Positions 46,129 to 56,600 of a stretch of DNA of 64,000 bases are shown here, in pieces (the stretch's first letter is position 1; each line of letters opens with the position of its first letter). The notes below the pieces were generated by a model, which was not told where the DNA came from, searched no databases, and saw only the letters and a list, made by a program, of their open reading frames with translations. The stretch comes from Spirosoma foliorum (GTDB lineage: Bacteria > Bacteroidota > Bacteroidia > Cytophagales > Spirosomataceae): contig NZ_CP059732.1 in assembly GCF_014117325.1 (NCBI RefSeq), positions 4,725,001 through 4,789,000 of the forward strand. The letters are read 5' to 3'. Made by a program: the position numbers and the translations under genes.

Positions 46129-46491
46129 ATGGCAAACGAAAAAACAATCATTGATGAATGGGCGGTCAAAGACCTCGAAGACGGCTCATCTCTCACCATT
46201 TCGGTCGTGTCTTGCACCGAACTGGGCAACCAGTCGCTGCCCGGTATACAGGTATTATACATGGGCCATATCATCAACTACGAGCCGCTGGCTGTAGAGC
46301 GGCTGGCGTATCAGGCCACCAAAGCCGGCGTTGACGAATACTTGCTGGATGATCACTCGTGGATGATATATGACGATCAGTTCGTTAAGAACTACCTCGT
46401 ACTGGGTTCACCTCTGAAAGTCAGAGTAGCCGTAAAAACCCGTAGCTCTAAGGTAATAACCAAAGAATACGAACTCCCTTTTGACGTCTGA
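46129..46491 (+). CDS. Hypothetical soluble protein
   Basis: 120 residues from ATG. Beta-strand-rich (SLTISVVSCTELGNQSLPGI, VLYMGHIINYEPLAVERLAY, LKVRVAVKTRSSKVITKEYE), no signal peptide, no membrane segment. The mix of a small acidic soluble protein among exported ones fits an immunity or chaperone role but nothing proves it. No family recognised. Spacing 49 bp to the previous gene and 35 bp to the next. Confidence 0.55.
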   Translation: MANEKTIIDEWAVKDLEDGSSLTISVVSCTELGNQSLPGIQVLYMGHIINYEPLAVERLAYQATKAGVDEYLLDDHSWMIYDDQFVKNYLVLGSPLKVRVAVKTRSSKVITKEYELPFDV

Positions 46492-46526
46492 AAACCATCG
46501 GCAATCGGTACCTCAGGCGTACACGG

Positions 46527-47102
46527 ATGATATTGCTGATGGTATGGGCCACCTTGATGACACTCACTTCGTCTTGCCAGCCACAGACTGCATCCAGAAC
46601 GGAGCAGGCCCCAAAGGCTTTATCAACCATTGCTCCTGATTCGGCAACCGCGGCACAAACGGTTCGTACGTTTCTGACCTGGTACAAAAACCACATCCAG
46701 GCAGCCAATCGGATACCCTTAGTAAACCAGCAGGCCGGAAAGCCTTACTCCGTTAATATCCAGAATGGGGAACGCTACCTAACCTATCTGAAAAGCAGCC
46801 AACTACTAACCGATTCGTACCTGAATGGATGGCGAACGTTTTTCAAAGAACGTCAGGAGAGTTTTCGGATCAGCCCGCAAACCGAAGGTCCCCCCACCGG
46901 GTTTGATTACGATTTAGTCATGCTCAATCAGGATGTAGACATGCAACTAGCCTCGCTCAAATCGCTGAAGATCAAACGGGTAACAATTGACAGACAACAG
47001 GCTGTCGTAATGTGTGTACTGTTCGATACATACGAATTCCGGCTTGTGCACGACGCGAACCAATGGCTGATCAATGAAATCCTGAACGTAAGTCAGGAGT
47101 AA
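46527..47102 (+). CDS. Lipoprotein (DUF3828-like)
   Basis: 191 residues. Signal with lipobox LTSSC (Cys17) gives a lipid anchor. After a Thr/Ala-rich linker, the region AAQTVRTFLTWYKNHIQAAN...FKERQESFRISPQTEGPPTG, GFDYDLVMLNQDVDMQLASL and AVVMCVLFDTYEFRLVHDAN, QWLINEI resembles the DUF3828/NTF2-like fold. Mixed alpha/beta. Function unknown. Confidence 0.6.
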   Translation: MILLMVWATLMTLTSSCQPQTASRTEQAPKALSTIAPDSATAAQTVRTFLTWYKNHIQAANRIPLVNQQAGKPYSVNIQNGERYLTYLKSSQLLTDSYLNGWRTFFKERQESFRISPQTEGPPTGFDYDLVMLNQDVDMQLASLKSLKIKRVTIDRQQAVVMCVLFDTYEFRLVHDANQWLINEILNVSQE

Positions 47103-47142
47103 GAACGAGACCACAAACAGGTCAATATCAAACCCTAAAACA

Positions 47143-47430
47143 ATGTACTTATTCTGGATTTTATGGGGTATCGACGCATTTGTTGCCCTTATATGCCTTT
47201 ACTTCTTTTTTATCGGCCTAGGTGATGGCACCGTCTCGTCGTCCAACATTGTACTTTGGCTGGTCATACTGAGCGGCCTGGCCGTTGTCTTGTTAGGTGG
47301 CTACTGGCTGTCTTCGCATCAACACGCCGTGATAGCCAAACTTCTGCTGGCCATCCTGGCGATACCCAGCTTGCTCTATGGCCTATTTATGGGGCTAATG
47401 ATCATGGGCGGCAACTCTGGGTGGAAATGA
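47143..47430 (+). CDS. Small three-helix membrane protein
   Basis: 95 residues, three transmembrane helices (about 3-25, 36-56, 63-90). The N-terminus MYLFWILWGIDAFVALICLY and the LAKLLLAILAIP-like third helix resemble small Bacteroidota proteins often labelled osmoprotectant-transporter permease; that label is not backed by a known function here. It starts 40 bp after the lipoprotein and belongs to the same run. Confidence 0.6.
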   Translation: MYLFWILWGIDAFVALICLYFFFIGLGDGTVSSSNIVLWLVILSGLAVVLLGGYWLSSHQHAVIAKLLLAILAIPSLLYGLFMGLMIMGGNSGWK

Positions 47431-47485
47431 GTAGCAACAGAATTGCTCAACCAGACTATCTGACAGATATACTAGCAAAACAGAA

Positions 47486-47911
47486 ATGAAGACAATGACG
47501 CTTTCTGCGATAAAGGAACAGATAGAAACCCTGGGAGGACTGATCAATGTGCCCCACCATCTGTATCCGACCTATGGCTATTCTGCCGATGGGGCATTGC
47601 CGCATATCGAACTTGATGGCTCGGGCACTTTTCATTTTGTGGTGGTGGAACGGGGTCAGGAGTTGGAACGACGAGCGACTACCGCACTCGATGACCTCTT
47701 GTACTGGATTTTCGACACAATCACCTTTTCGATGGCTTGTAGGTTTGAACTGGATAACCGCAATCATAGTCAGGACTTTAGGCGAATACTATTTAGTCAA
47801 CAGGAAGAATTCCTGGGGCGTATCAACATAAATTGGCAGGAAACAAAACGTACCGAACACAACCTGATTCTAACCAAACACCCCTTTACAGATGAGGTCT
47901 TTAACTCCTGA
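47486..47911 (+). CDS. Imm63-like immunity protein
   Basis: 141 residues. The sequence pattern matches the Imm63 family of polymorphic-toxin immunity proteins: PTYGYSADGALPHIELDGSG, FHFVVVERGQELERRATTAL, DDLLYWIFDTITFSMACRFE, and RILFSQQEEFLGRININWQE then LTKHPFTDEVF. Cytoplasmic, no signal. Immunity proteins bind and neutralise toxins from neighbouring cells; none is visible here, so this may be an orphan immunity gene. It starts within 60 bp of the small membrane protein gene. Confidence 0.65.
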   Translation: MKTMTLSAIKEQIETLGGLINVPHHLYPTYGYSADGALPHIELDGSGTFHFVVVERGQELERRATTALDDLLYWIFDTITFSMACRFELDNRNHSQDFRRILFSQQEEFLGRININWQETKRTEHNLILTKHPFTDEVFNS

Positions 47912-47940
47912 TGTAAGGGCCTAACCTCGCCAAACTCCAT

Positions 47941-48204
47941 ATGACTTTTTGGAAATTGCTTACCTACATCAACTGGCTGCTCATCGCGGTCTGGGCAGCC
48001 ATGATGCTCTACTACCTGACACTGCCGAATAGCCCTACCGATGCCGCCGGGCAAGGCGCAGAATCAGCCATTAAAGGAATGTGCGCGGTTGTTCTGCTTG
48101 TTCTGATCGGCCTCAATCGGCTGCCTTATCACTGGACGAAGGCCTTCACTTTCCTGCTCGGAATTCTTGTCCTGTGGATGGTCCGCTACATAACCATGAA
48201 CTGA
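47941..48204 (+). CDS. Small membrane protein
   Basis: 87 residues with three hydrophobic segments (LLTYINWLLIAVWAAMMLYY, ESAIKGMCAVVLLVLIGL, AFTFLLGILVLWMVRYI). No motif recognised. Begins 29 bp after the Imm63-like gene. Confidence 0.55.
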   Translation: MTFWKLLTYINWLLIAVWAAMMLYYLTLPNSPTDAAGQGAESAIKGMCAVVLLVLIGLNRLPYHWTKAFTFLLGILVLWMVRYITMN

Positions 48205-48248
48205 TGGCAGACGTCTTCCGATTTATCAAGCTGATTTATTTCCTGGCC

Positions 48249-49346
48249 ATGAAATCACTCCACATCCTGCTGTCAATTCTCGGCCTGGGCTTCCTGATCT
48301 CCTGCAAAAAGTCCGGATACGAAACCAGAGACGGATCAGTCTATTATAAGGACTACCTGCTTCGCGAGGCCGATTATGCTTCGTTTGAGGTGCTGAACGA
48401 TCTATTCGCCAAAGATAAAAAACATGCCTATTATCGGGGCATTTCACTGACCGATGCCGACGGTGCCAGCTTTCTAGCCCTCAATGATCATTATGGCAAG
48501 GATAAAACAATGGTTTTTTATTGCGATAACTACCTCGACTTTAAGCTATTTGAAACAAAACGGAAGGATAAAATCAGCCGGATCTATAATGCTGATGCCA
48601 GCACATTTGAGGTGCTGGAGAGTAGTGAATACGCCAAAGATAAAAATCGGTGCTACAATAAGGATATAGGCTTTGCCGTCAGCGACCTTGCTTCGTTTCA
48701 ACCGCTCGACTATGGGTACGGGAAAGACAATGTAACGGGCTATTTTAATCTCAAACCAATACCCGGTAGTCACGGACGCTCGTTTACGGTGTTAAGTGCC
48801 AACTACTCAAAAGACAAGCAACACGTTTATTACACCTCGCGGGCTGCAGATGGGCCTCCCTTTTCGGACATACACCGTATACCGTTGGCGACCCCTGATT
48901 CATTTACGGTAATCGGTATGTATTACGCCACCGATCAGGTTCACGCTTTTTACAAGGATCACTGCCTGCCAGCTGCCGCCCCTGCTTCATTCAGGCAATG
49001 GAATGCCAATGAGATCAATTATGCCCGTGATAGCACACATATTTATTTTCAGGAAAAACTGATTATGGAAGCAGATAAAGCGTCATTTCACTTACTGACA
49101 GATTTTTACGCGCAGGATGCTAACGCCGTTTTTTACGAGCATAGGCCCCTGTCGGCGAGCGACATCACAACGTTCACAGTCCTTGGCCTTGGCTATGCAA
49201 AAGACGCCAACCAGGTCTATTATGAAGGCAAACTGTTGAAAAAAGCAGACCCCGTTTCGTTTGCGCTGGTCGATAACGACGCAGACCGTGATGCGGCAGA
49301 CAAGTATTATTCGTATAAAGATGGCCATCGTATCAAGCCCGAATAA
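48249..49346 (+). CDS. DKNYY-repeat lipoprotein
   Basis: 365 residues from ATG 48249, chosen because MKSLHILLSILGLGFLISCK is a lipoprotein signal (lipobox LISC); ATG 48204 overlaps the previous stop. The mature protein is an array of about ten ~32-residue DKNYY units, each with D-A-x-S-F-x-x-L then Y-(A/G)-K-D-x-x-x-x-Y-Y (e.g. YAKDANQVYYEGKLLKKAD, YGKDKTMVFYCD). DKNYY arrays are found on bacterial surface or periplasmic proteins and are common near toxin-immunity loci. Function unknown. Confidence 0.8.
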   Translation: MKSLHILLSILGLGFLISCKKSGYETRDGSVYYKDYLLREADYASFEVLNDLFAKDKKHAYYRGISLTDADGASFLALNDHYGKDKTMVFYCDNYLDFKLFETKRKDKISRIYNADASTFEVLESSEYAKDKNRCYNKDIGFAVSDLASFQPLDYGYGKDNVTGYFNLKPIPGSHGRSFTVLSANYSKDKQHVYYTSRAADGPPFSDIHRIPLATPDSFTVIGMYYATDQVHAFYKDHCLPAAAPASFRQWNANEINYARDSTHIYFQEKLIMEADKASFHLLTDFYAQDANAVFYEHRPLSASDITTFTVLGLGYAKDANQVYYEGKLLKKADPVSFALVDNDADRDAADKYYSYKDGHRIKPE

Positions 49347-49440
49347 GGGAGCCCAGACCTGGCAAAAATCAGGTCAACATTGTCTGAGCAGACACTCTCC
49401 TCTAGCTATCAAGAACAAAAACCCTTTAGTATCACTCAAA

Positions 49441-50052
49441 ATGAAGTATATATTCTTTATGGTCGGTTTAGCCGGTCTACCAGTACTGTCCTGTCAATTA
49501 TATGGGCAAACAGCCAATGAACAGATTAATTATTTATCTATTTCAGATCCTATCAATGTCCAGAAGAAAGCGTATCAATTAACCTGGTCATCACACCCGG
49601 ATGCCTCACTTTACAAACAGGAATACTTAGCAGTTGGGGATCGTTTCCCCAAGTACAAGTCGATGGTTATGATCGATTTCGTGTTGACAGCCGCTACCGT
49701 CGATCAGGCTGTATCGGCAAAGATTCATGAACTGGAGACACTAAAGACAACGAATCCTACCGTTAATTTTACTATACTGAGCAATAAGGCGACGTGCGAA
49801 AAAATGATTGATTGTCTGATCGGGCAAACGGCTCCCGACGATCGGAATAGTGTGGTTGAACGAACGGTCTTTCGCTTTAAGTCCGTTAAAGCGAAAACGG
49901 GCCAGCAGGGGATGCTCTTATTCGCTGTCAGTACACGGGCTTATGGGAAAGACGTTGATCCATTTCTGATACAGCTAAAAACCGACAAGCCCATACTGGT
50001 AAAAGCAGTAGCCCAGTTTTCGCTACCGGAAATACGTTTACCAAAGTCTTAA
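49441..50052 (+). CDS. Exported protein of unknown function
   Basis: 203 residues from ATG 49441; signal peptide MKYIFFMVGLAGLPVLSCQL, with LSC possibly a lipobox (LPVLSC). Mature part alpha/beta: YLSISDPINVQKKAYQLTWS, HPDASLYKQEYLAVGDRFPK and VDQAVSAKIHELETLKTTNP. Not recognised. An upstream in-frame extension to 49261 overlaps the DKNYY gene and is rejected. Confidence 0.6.
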   Translation: MKYIFFMVGLAGLPVLSCQLYGQTANEQINYLSISDPINVQKKAYQLTWSSHPDASLYKQEYLAVGDRFPKYKSMVMIDFVLTAATVDQAVSAKIHELETLKTTNPTVNFTILSNKATCEKMIDCLIGQTAPDDRNSVVERTVFRFKSVKAKTGQQGMLLFAVSTRAYGKDVDPFLIQLKTDKPILVKAVAQFSLPEIRLPKS

Positions 50053-50104
50053 CAGACCACGCAAAACGTGTATTGATCTGCCTTATACTGACCACGATAT
50101 CTGT

Positions 50105-50437
50105 ATGTCCGAAGACATGGTTTCGCCTGATGGCAACTACAAAATAAGTTTTAGCAGCTACGAGGTCCGCATGAGTCACTGGATCGATCAGCCTTACCTG
50201 ATTCGGGTGAGCGATGCTGTTTGTCTGTTTTCGCTTGATGCCGATGGCTGGTCGGCCTGGACAGTTCGCTGGCTGGATGATTCGACGGTCAATTTATTGA
50301 TGCGAAAATACCCCGGTCAGATCGAATGTACGGTCGAACTAAATGCAGGTACAAACCAGGCTCATGCCATCAGCCGGTCGGCTTCGGTTGCAGGCACCTT
50401 CTCGGCGGTAAAAGAATGGGTGTTAGAACTAAACTAG
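50105..50437 (+). CDS. Hypothetical soluble protein
   Basis: 110 residues, no signal. Beta-rich (YKISFSSYEVRMSHWIDQPY, CLFSLDADGWSAWTVRWLDD, TVNLLMRKYPGQIECTVELN). No family recognised. It ends the 9-kb run of unknown genes and is 53 bp from the exported protein. Confidence 0.6.
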   Translation: MSEDMVSPDGNYKISFSSYEVRMSHWIDQPYLIRVSDAVCLFSLDADGWSAWTVRWLDDSTVNLLMRKYPGQIECTVELNAGTNQAHAISRSASVAGTFSAVKEWVLELN

Positions 50438-50752
50438 TCTACGTGTTGGGCTGCGTTTTCATGTGCTGGATATCTGTCTTTCTAAATATGCCTCTCCCTG
50501 TTTTATTCAGCATTTTTTGTCATGCACGAAGCCAATTTCACGTGGCGATCAGCTACTGAGGTTTATCCTTCAACGTTTCTGCCGTGATAAACCGCGAAGA
50601 CGTCGGGCCTATTAACTAATTGGATAAAAAACCTCCGTGGCTGGCTACTTAAGCTAGTAGTTTAGATGATAATATGTTCCAAGAAAGGAGTTAACTTTGG
50701 TGAACCAGTTATACAATAAGCCAACCAATGGCTATGTCTATTTATACTACCC
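50438..50752. other. Leader region of the NRPS gene
   Basis: About 315 bp without a gene. A GGTTTATC / GATAAACC inverted pair near 50563-50590 is the only structure noticed. It should hold the NRPS promoter; no clear -7 element found. Confidence 0.35.
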
Positions 50753-53524
50753 ATGCCCCCGAGCTGTTTTATAATTGGTGAGGGTACCTTATTGATTGAG
50801 TGCTCAACCATTCTTTGCCAGCGCGGTTTTCTGATTAGAGGTATCATCAGTCAGGACCCGCAGGTGCTTACTTATTGCGCCAGTGCAGGGCTTCGTTCCA
50901 TTGGTTCATCGTTGCCCGTTGCTACTATTTTAAACGACGAGCCCTTCGATTACCTTTTCAGTATCTCGAACGGACATATTCTATCTGAGGAAATACTAAA
51001 CATCCCTCGGTTATTTACCCTTAATTATCATGATGGCCCACTACCCGCTTATGCCGGTGTGCATGCTACGTTTTGGGCACTCGTTAACGACGAAAAAACG
51101 CACGGCGTAACCTGGCATTTGGTCGATACCGGCATTGATACGGGGGCAATTGTGAAACAAAAGCGATTCCCGATTCAGTCTGACGAGACCTCAATCAGCC
51201 TGAACATAAAATGTTATGCAGCCGCTGTTGACGCCTTTCGGGAGGTGCTTGATGAACTTGAATCAGGTAAGTTAACAAGTTACCCGCAAGACACTGCTGG
51301 TCGCTCTTACTATGCCCGGAATAAGCGACCCGACCTAATCCTCAACTTCGACCAGCCAGCCGCTACAATTGCCCGTATGCAACGGTCTCTGGACTTTGGC
51401 TTTCAGTCAAACCCATTTGGTTTTTTGAAGATCTGGGCCGGAAATCGGTTCTGGCTGGTGCGGGGCGCCAGGGCAGCCACAACAGACGCAAAGCAGCTCC
51501 CTGGAACCATAGAAGCTTGTTTTCCCGACAGGCTGCTAATTGCCACGCGCGACTTCCTGCTGGTTATTGATGATGTCCAGACTCTGGATGGTGAACCAGT
51601 GTCGATGGCGGTATTCTATGAACAGACCTCACTTACCGAAGGTCAATTGGTGAGGCTGCCCGCGCCAGAACTCATTCAAGCCATTAATAGAGCCGAAATG
51701 CAATGTGCTGTTCATCAGGCCTACTGGGTTGACAAGCTTTGCCAGTTTCAGCCAACAAAGCTTTCAGGATTACTCCCAACGGGAAAACGAGACGGCACTC
51801 CCCCAGAACGTCAACAAATCAGTATCCCGCTTTGTAAGCCACTTGGCAGAAGAATCGGGATAGAAAGCCCCACGATTTACCCGCTGGCCATGACGGCTCT
51901 ATTGGTAACGCTGGCCCGGCTAACGAATCAGCGGTCCATTGGGGTAGGTTATAGGTCTGAGTCCAGTGCAAGAATAGCGGCTGAAACCGCCGGTGCGTTT
52001 GCCGAGTACCTCCCCTTACAGGTAGCATTTGATTGGGAGACCGGCTTTGAGCGCGCCTTATATACTACGCAGCAGGAACTTGTAACACTGCATAATCACC
52101 TGACGTTTGCGCAGGAAAGTCTGGTTAGTCAGACCGCCTTGCAGCCATTGAAACAGGAAAACGATCAGCCATTGTTTCCCATTTTGATTGATGGCAATCT
52201 GCCCGTATCCGATACTTCGTTTCCAGGAGATGGTTTACGGATTAGTCTGCCCACAGAGGAAAATCCAGCCGGTCAGGTATCTTTTGACCCAGCAAGATGG
52301 CCAGCAAACTGGGTAGCCGATTTGGCTAATCGGTGGATTTTGCTGTTGGAAAATTTAGTGCGTCAACCCAGTCAACCCCTTCGCCTGGTGTCGTTACTGA
52401 CCCCAGACGAGCAGCAACGGATACTGATTGACTGGAATGCTACAAAAACGGATTACCCAACCCATCAAACCGTTCATCAGCTTGTCGAAGCGCAAGCCGA
52501 TCAGCGACCTCAGGCCGAAGCGCTACGGGTTGGTTCCCTCGCCCTGACGTATGAACAACTAAATCAGCGAGCCAACCAACTGGCCTGGCACCTGCAGGGC
52601 CAGGGGATAAAACCCGATACGTTACTAGGCATTTGCCTGGAACGTTCAGCCGATATGATCGTCAGCCTGCTAGCCATTCTGAAGGTTGGCGGTGCATATG
52701 TACCTCTCGATCCTACTTTCCCGACCGCCCGGTTAGCCGAGTTAGTTGCGGAAACAGGTCTTCACCATATCATTACTCAGCGAGCCTGGGTGGATCGCCT
52801 ACCAGCTCAGAGTACCTTTATTATACTCGACGAATCCCGGAAGCTGATTGCCCGGCAAAGTAGTTGTAATCTAGCCATTTCGGTTCGAGCCGACCAACTG
52901 GCGTATGTGCTGTTTACATCGGGATCGACCGGACGTTCGAAGGGGGTAGCGGTTCCGCACCGGGCCATTGTCCGCACGGTCCGGAGCACAAACTACATGC
53001 GGCTGGACGAAACCATATGTATGCTGGGACTGGCTCCTCTGGCGTTCGATGCTTCCACACTGGAGATTTGGGGAAGTTTGGCCAATGGCGGACGCCTGGT
53101 GATGCTGAGCGAAAATCCGCCTTCGCTGGACGACATCAAGCAAACCATTCAGGTCCACGCCGTTAATGCCGTTTTTTTTACGGCGGCATTGTTTAATGTA
53201 CTGGTCGACAGCGGCATTGATGGCTTACATACGCTAACTCAACTGGCCACTGGTGGCGAGGCTGCTTCGGCCGAGCATGTCCTTCGGGCCAGACGTCAGT
53301 TACCCCATTGCACCCTGATTAATGGGTATGGGCCAACTGAAAGCACCACCTTTGCCAGTTTTTATAACCTGACAGCAGGCGATTGGGGAACGGGACCCGT
53401 ACCGATTGGGAAACCCCTCAGCAACACCCAACTCTACATTGTTGATTCGTTTATGAACCCTATGCCCGTGGGCGTGCCGGGTGAACTACTCATTGGGGGG
53501 ATGGCCTGGCTCGGGACTACCTGA
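50753..53524 (+). CDS. Formyltransferase-initiated NRPS, part 1 (FT - partial C - A)
   Basis: 923 residues in the first frame. An N-terminal formyltransferase domain (about 1-200) keeps the catalytic Asn91/His93/Asp129 (LNYHDGPLPAYAGVH ... DTGIDTGA), as in methionyl-tRNA formyltransferase and the starter of linear gramicidin synthetase, so the first amino acid should be N-formylated. Then a formyltransferase C-domain, and a C-terminal half of a condensation domain with no HHxxxDG (about 330-560). The adenylation domain follows (about 575-923): LTYEQLNQRANQLA, LKVGGAYVPLDP, LFTSGSTGRSKGV, FDAS and INGYGPTES. Specificity positions read D-A-L-F-A-G-G-T-F, which suggests an aliphatic residue (weak inference). 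The frame stops at 53524 after a G6 run (53495-53500); one more G would carry it into part 2. Confidence 0.9.
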   Translation: MPPSCFIIGEGTLLIECSTILCQRGFLIRGIISQDPQVLTYCASAGLRSIGSSLPVATILNDEPFDYLFSISNGHILSEEILNIPRLFTLNYHDGPLPAYAGVHATFWALVNDEKTHGVTWHLVDTGIDTGAIVKQKRFPIQSDETSISLNIKCYAAAVDAFREVLDELESGKLTSYPQDTAGRSYYARNKRPDLILNFDQPAATIARMQRSLDFGFQSNPFGFLKIWAGNRFWLVRGARAATTDAKQLPGTIEACFPDRLLIATRDFLLVIDDVQTLDGEPVSMAVFYEQTSLTEGQLVRLPAPELIQAINRAEMQCAVHQAYWVDKLCQFQPTKLSGLLPTGKRDGTPPERQQISIPLCKPLGRRIGIESPTIYPLAMTALLVTLARLTNQRSIGVGYRSESSARIAAETAGAFAEYLPLQVAFDWETGFERALYTTQQELVTLHNHLTFAQESLVSQTALQPLKQENDQPLFPILIDGNLPVSDTSFPGDGLRISLPTEENPAGQVSFDPARWPANWVADLANRWILLLENLVRQPSQPLRLVSLLTPDEQQRILIDWNATKTDYPTHQTVHQLVEAQADQRPQAEALRVGSLALTYEQLNQRANQLAWHLQGQGIKPDTLLGICLERSADMIVSLLAILKVGGAYVPLDPTFPTARLAELVAETGLHHIITQRAWVDRLPAQSTFIILDESRKLIARQSSCNLAISVRADQLAYVLFTSGSTGRSKGVAVPHRAIVRTVRSTNYMRLDETICMLGLAPLAFDASTLEIWGSLANGGRLVMLSENPPSLDDIKQTIQVHAVNAVFFTAALFNVLVDSGIDGLHTLTQLATGGEAASAEHVLRARRQLPHCTLINGYGPTESTTFASFYNLTAGDWGTGPVPIGKPLSNTQLYIVDSFMNPMPVGVPGELLIGGMAWLGTT

Positions 53525-53652
53525 ATCAACCCGAACTTACCCAACTTAAATTCATTCCTGATCCTTTTAGTCATCGACCAGGTAGTCGGCTTTACCGAAC
53601 CGGCGATCAGGCCCGCTATCAGCCCGACGGTACCATTGAGTTTCTGGGCCGT

Positions 53653-56600
53653 TTGGACAATCAGTTGAAACTTCGCGGCTTTCGGATTGAGCCAGCCGAG
53701 ATTGAGCAGGCGCTTTGTCAGCACTCTACCATTGCCCAGGCTTTGGTGGTAGCTGATGAATTAAGCTCGGGGATAAAACGCTTAGTGGCCTACCTGGTAG
53801 CTAAATCGGGAGACGTTATCAAACCCGATGATTTACGAGCCTTCCTGAAAACCAGCCTACCCGATTATTTAATTCCTAATGTATTTATTCCCTTAGTGGC
53901 CATTCCGTTGACGGCCAATGGGAAAGTCGACAAAGCGAACTTACCGTCGATTCCATTCGACACACCCCACCATCAGGTCGATCTACAGACGCCAACGGAA
54001 CGAGCGATGGCACCTTTGTGGACCTCGGTGCTAAGGATAGGCAAACTGAATCGAAGTGATCATTTTTTTGATATGGGGGGAAGCTCCCTGATGGCAATCC
54101 AGTTAATCAGCCTTATTTCACAGCAGTTCGGAGTCCGGTTAAGAATGACGGATGTATTCAACTACCCAACCCTGCATAAACTGGGCGGGTACATCGATGC
54201 ATTACCCCGTGAGCTGGTTCAATCGATACCGGGGTCATCAGGCAAAATTGATCTGACGGCTCACTTTCCGCTCTCATTCGCTCAAAACAGGTTGTGGATT
54301 CTGGAGCAACTTTACTCGGTACAGGGCGCTTATAACGTACCCATCGTGCTTCGTATTAGCGGCTCACTAAACCTGCCGAGCTTACAGCAAAGTCTCAATC
54401 AACTCATTGACCGGCATCAAATCCTGCGTACCACCTTTGGGCATACCAACGGAGTTGCTTTTCAAAAAATTGAGCCTGCTTTTTTGATCGACATACCGGT
54501 AAGCGATTTTGCTAACCTAATGGACTTCGTTCAACAGGAGACAGTTGACGGTTGGCTACGGGAGTTGGCCTACCAGCCGTTCGACCTGATAAAGGGACCT
54601 TTAGTGCGGGTAAACGTGGCAAAAGTGGGAGAGATGTCCTGGTTGTTGTTGCTGACTGTTCATCACCTTATTTTTGATGGGTTGTCAACGAGAGTGCTGG
54701 CCAGAGAACTTAGCCTTCTGTATACGGCGCAGGTCCAGGGTCTGCCGGTTAGTCTATCCCCTTTGCCAATTCAATACGTCGATTATGCACGGTGGCAGAC
54801 GGAGCAGTATGGACTGGGAACACTAACCCGCCAGTTGGAATACTGGCGAAATCAGTTGGCTGGGGTAGCTCCCATTCTTACGCTGCCTATTGACAAGTCC
54901 CGTCCGGCCAGTGAATCATTCCGGGGGGCCGACTACTGTTTTTTCCTGCCTAATTCACGCTGGCATCCGCTTCGCCACGGCTTCCAGGAACCGGACACAA
55001 CGCTATTTTTACGGGTACTGACTGCTTACATGGTCTGGCTTCGTCAAATCACAGGTCTCCAGGATATCGTGATTGGTATACCCGTGGCTGGGCGTAGTAA
55101 TCCCGAATTAGATGGCCTAATCGGTTTTTTTGTCAATACACTCGTACTGCGCGCAGATGTATCCGCAGATTTAACCTTTCGGCAACTAGTCCGAAAGGTA
55201 CGGCAACTGGCCCTGGACGCCTACGAACATCAAGCCGTTCCATTTGAACAAATTGTAGCGGAGGTCAGCCCCTCACGGAGCCAGGCATACTCACCTCTGG
55301 TGCAAGTATTTTTTGATTTTCAGGAAGACACAACAAACTGCTGGGCGCTAAATGATTTACAGATTGAGTCTGTCCCTTTCCAGCAGCATAGGGCCAAATT
55401 CGACCTGAGTCTTTCCTGCCAGGAGGCTAATGATGGGTTGATGGGTACGTTTACTTACCGAACCGACTTGTTCACTGAGCAAGCCATAACCAAGCTGGCC
55501 GATCAATTCATTCAGCTTCTGGAGCAACTTCTAACCCAACCTGATCAAGCCGTTGAGCCGTTGATAGGAGGTCTATCGGCTCCTCTATCCATCTCACCTG
55601 ATCAATCAAGAATAACCCGACCCGAAGAGCCAGACTTAGCGGGCCAACTCCTACATCCGTCAGTCGTCAAGCTGCTTGAAAAGATTTGGTGTGAGCTGCT
55701 TGAGCGGCCGACCATGGGCCTGGATGATGATTTTTTTGCTTTGGGTGGGCACTCGCTGTTAGCTCTTCAATTGACCGTTGCGATTCAGCGCCAGACCACT
55801 CATTCGCTCCCGATCAGCAGTGTTTTTGCCCATCCTACCCTGCGCCAACTGGCCCTTTACTTGCAAACCAGTCAATCCGATCTGGCCTGGCAATGCCTGG
55901 TTGGCGTCAAGTCACCTGAGGCAAAAAACCCACTTTTCCTAGTTCATCCTATATCGGGGGATATACATTATGTCTACCAGTTGGCGCCTTACCTATCGGA
56001 GGGGCAGCCATTGTATGGCCTTCGCGCTGTTGGCCTGGATGGCACTACGCAACCCTTGAAATCCATTGAAGCCATGGCGGCTCACTACATTCAACTTATT
56101 CTCCAGAAGCAACCGAAGGGTCCATATTCCCTTGGGGGCTTTTCACTGGGTGGCATCATAGCTTTCGAGATGGCCCGTCAGCTAACTCAGATGGGTAGAG
56201 AGGTACAATTGCTCGCGTTGATCGATGCATACCCCATCAATCCGGATGCAGATAACCATACGAAATATCCCCTTCATCAGCTCCTTGGGTATTACTATCA
56301 GTACTGGCGCTCACTTTCCAAACATCCGGTGGTGCTCTTGCCCATTCTTCGTCAGAAAATTCCATGGATCAGTCACTACTTATTTCGGCGGCTCTGGCAG
56401 ACTGTTCCTGGTTTAAGGAGGTCTGAAGTCAGTTATTCCGTTGAACAAGATGCGAGCGAACCCGATAGTTTGCTTGTTAGAAGCTTACGGGAAGCCTATA
56501 GCCGGTATGAGTTTAAACCTTATAAAGGAAAACTTGTTTTTCTGCGGGCTATCAAAGCGAATACCTTTGCGTTAGTCTCTAAAAAGGTAGATTTTGGGTG

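Noticed and set aside
49261..49440. 5' extension of the exported-protein frame
   Set aside because: Overlaps the DKNYY gene and would hide the signal peptide that starts at 49441.
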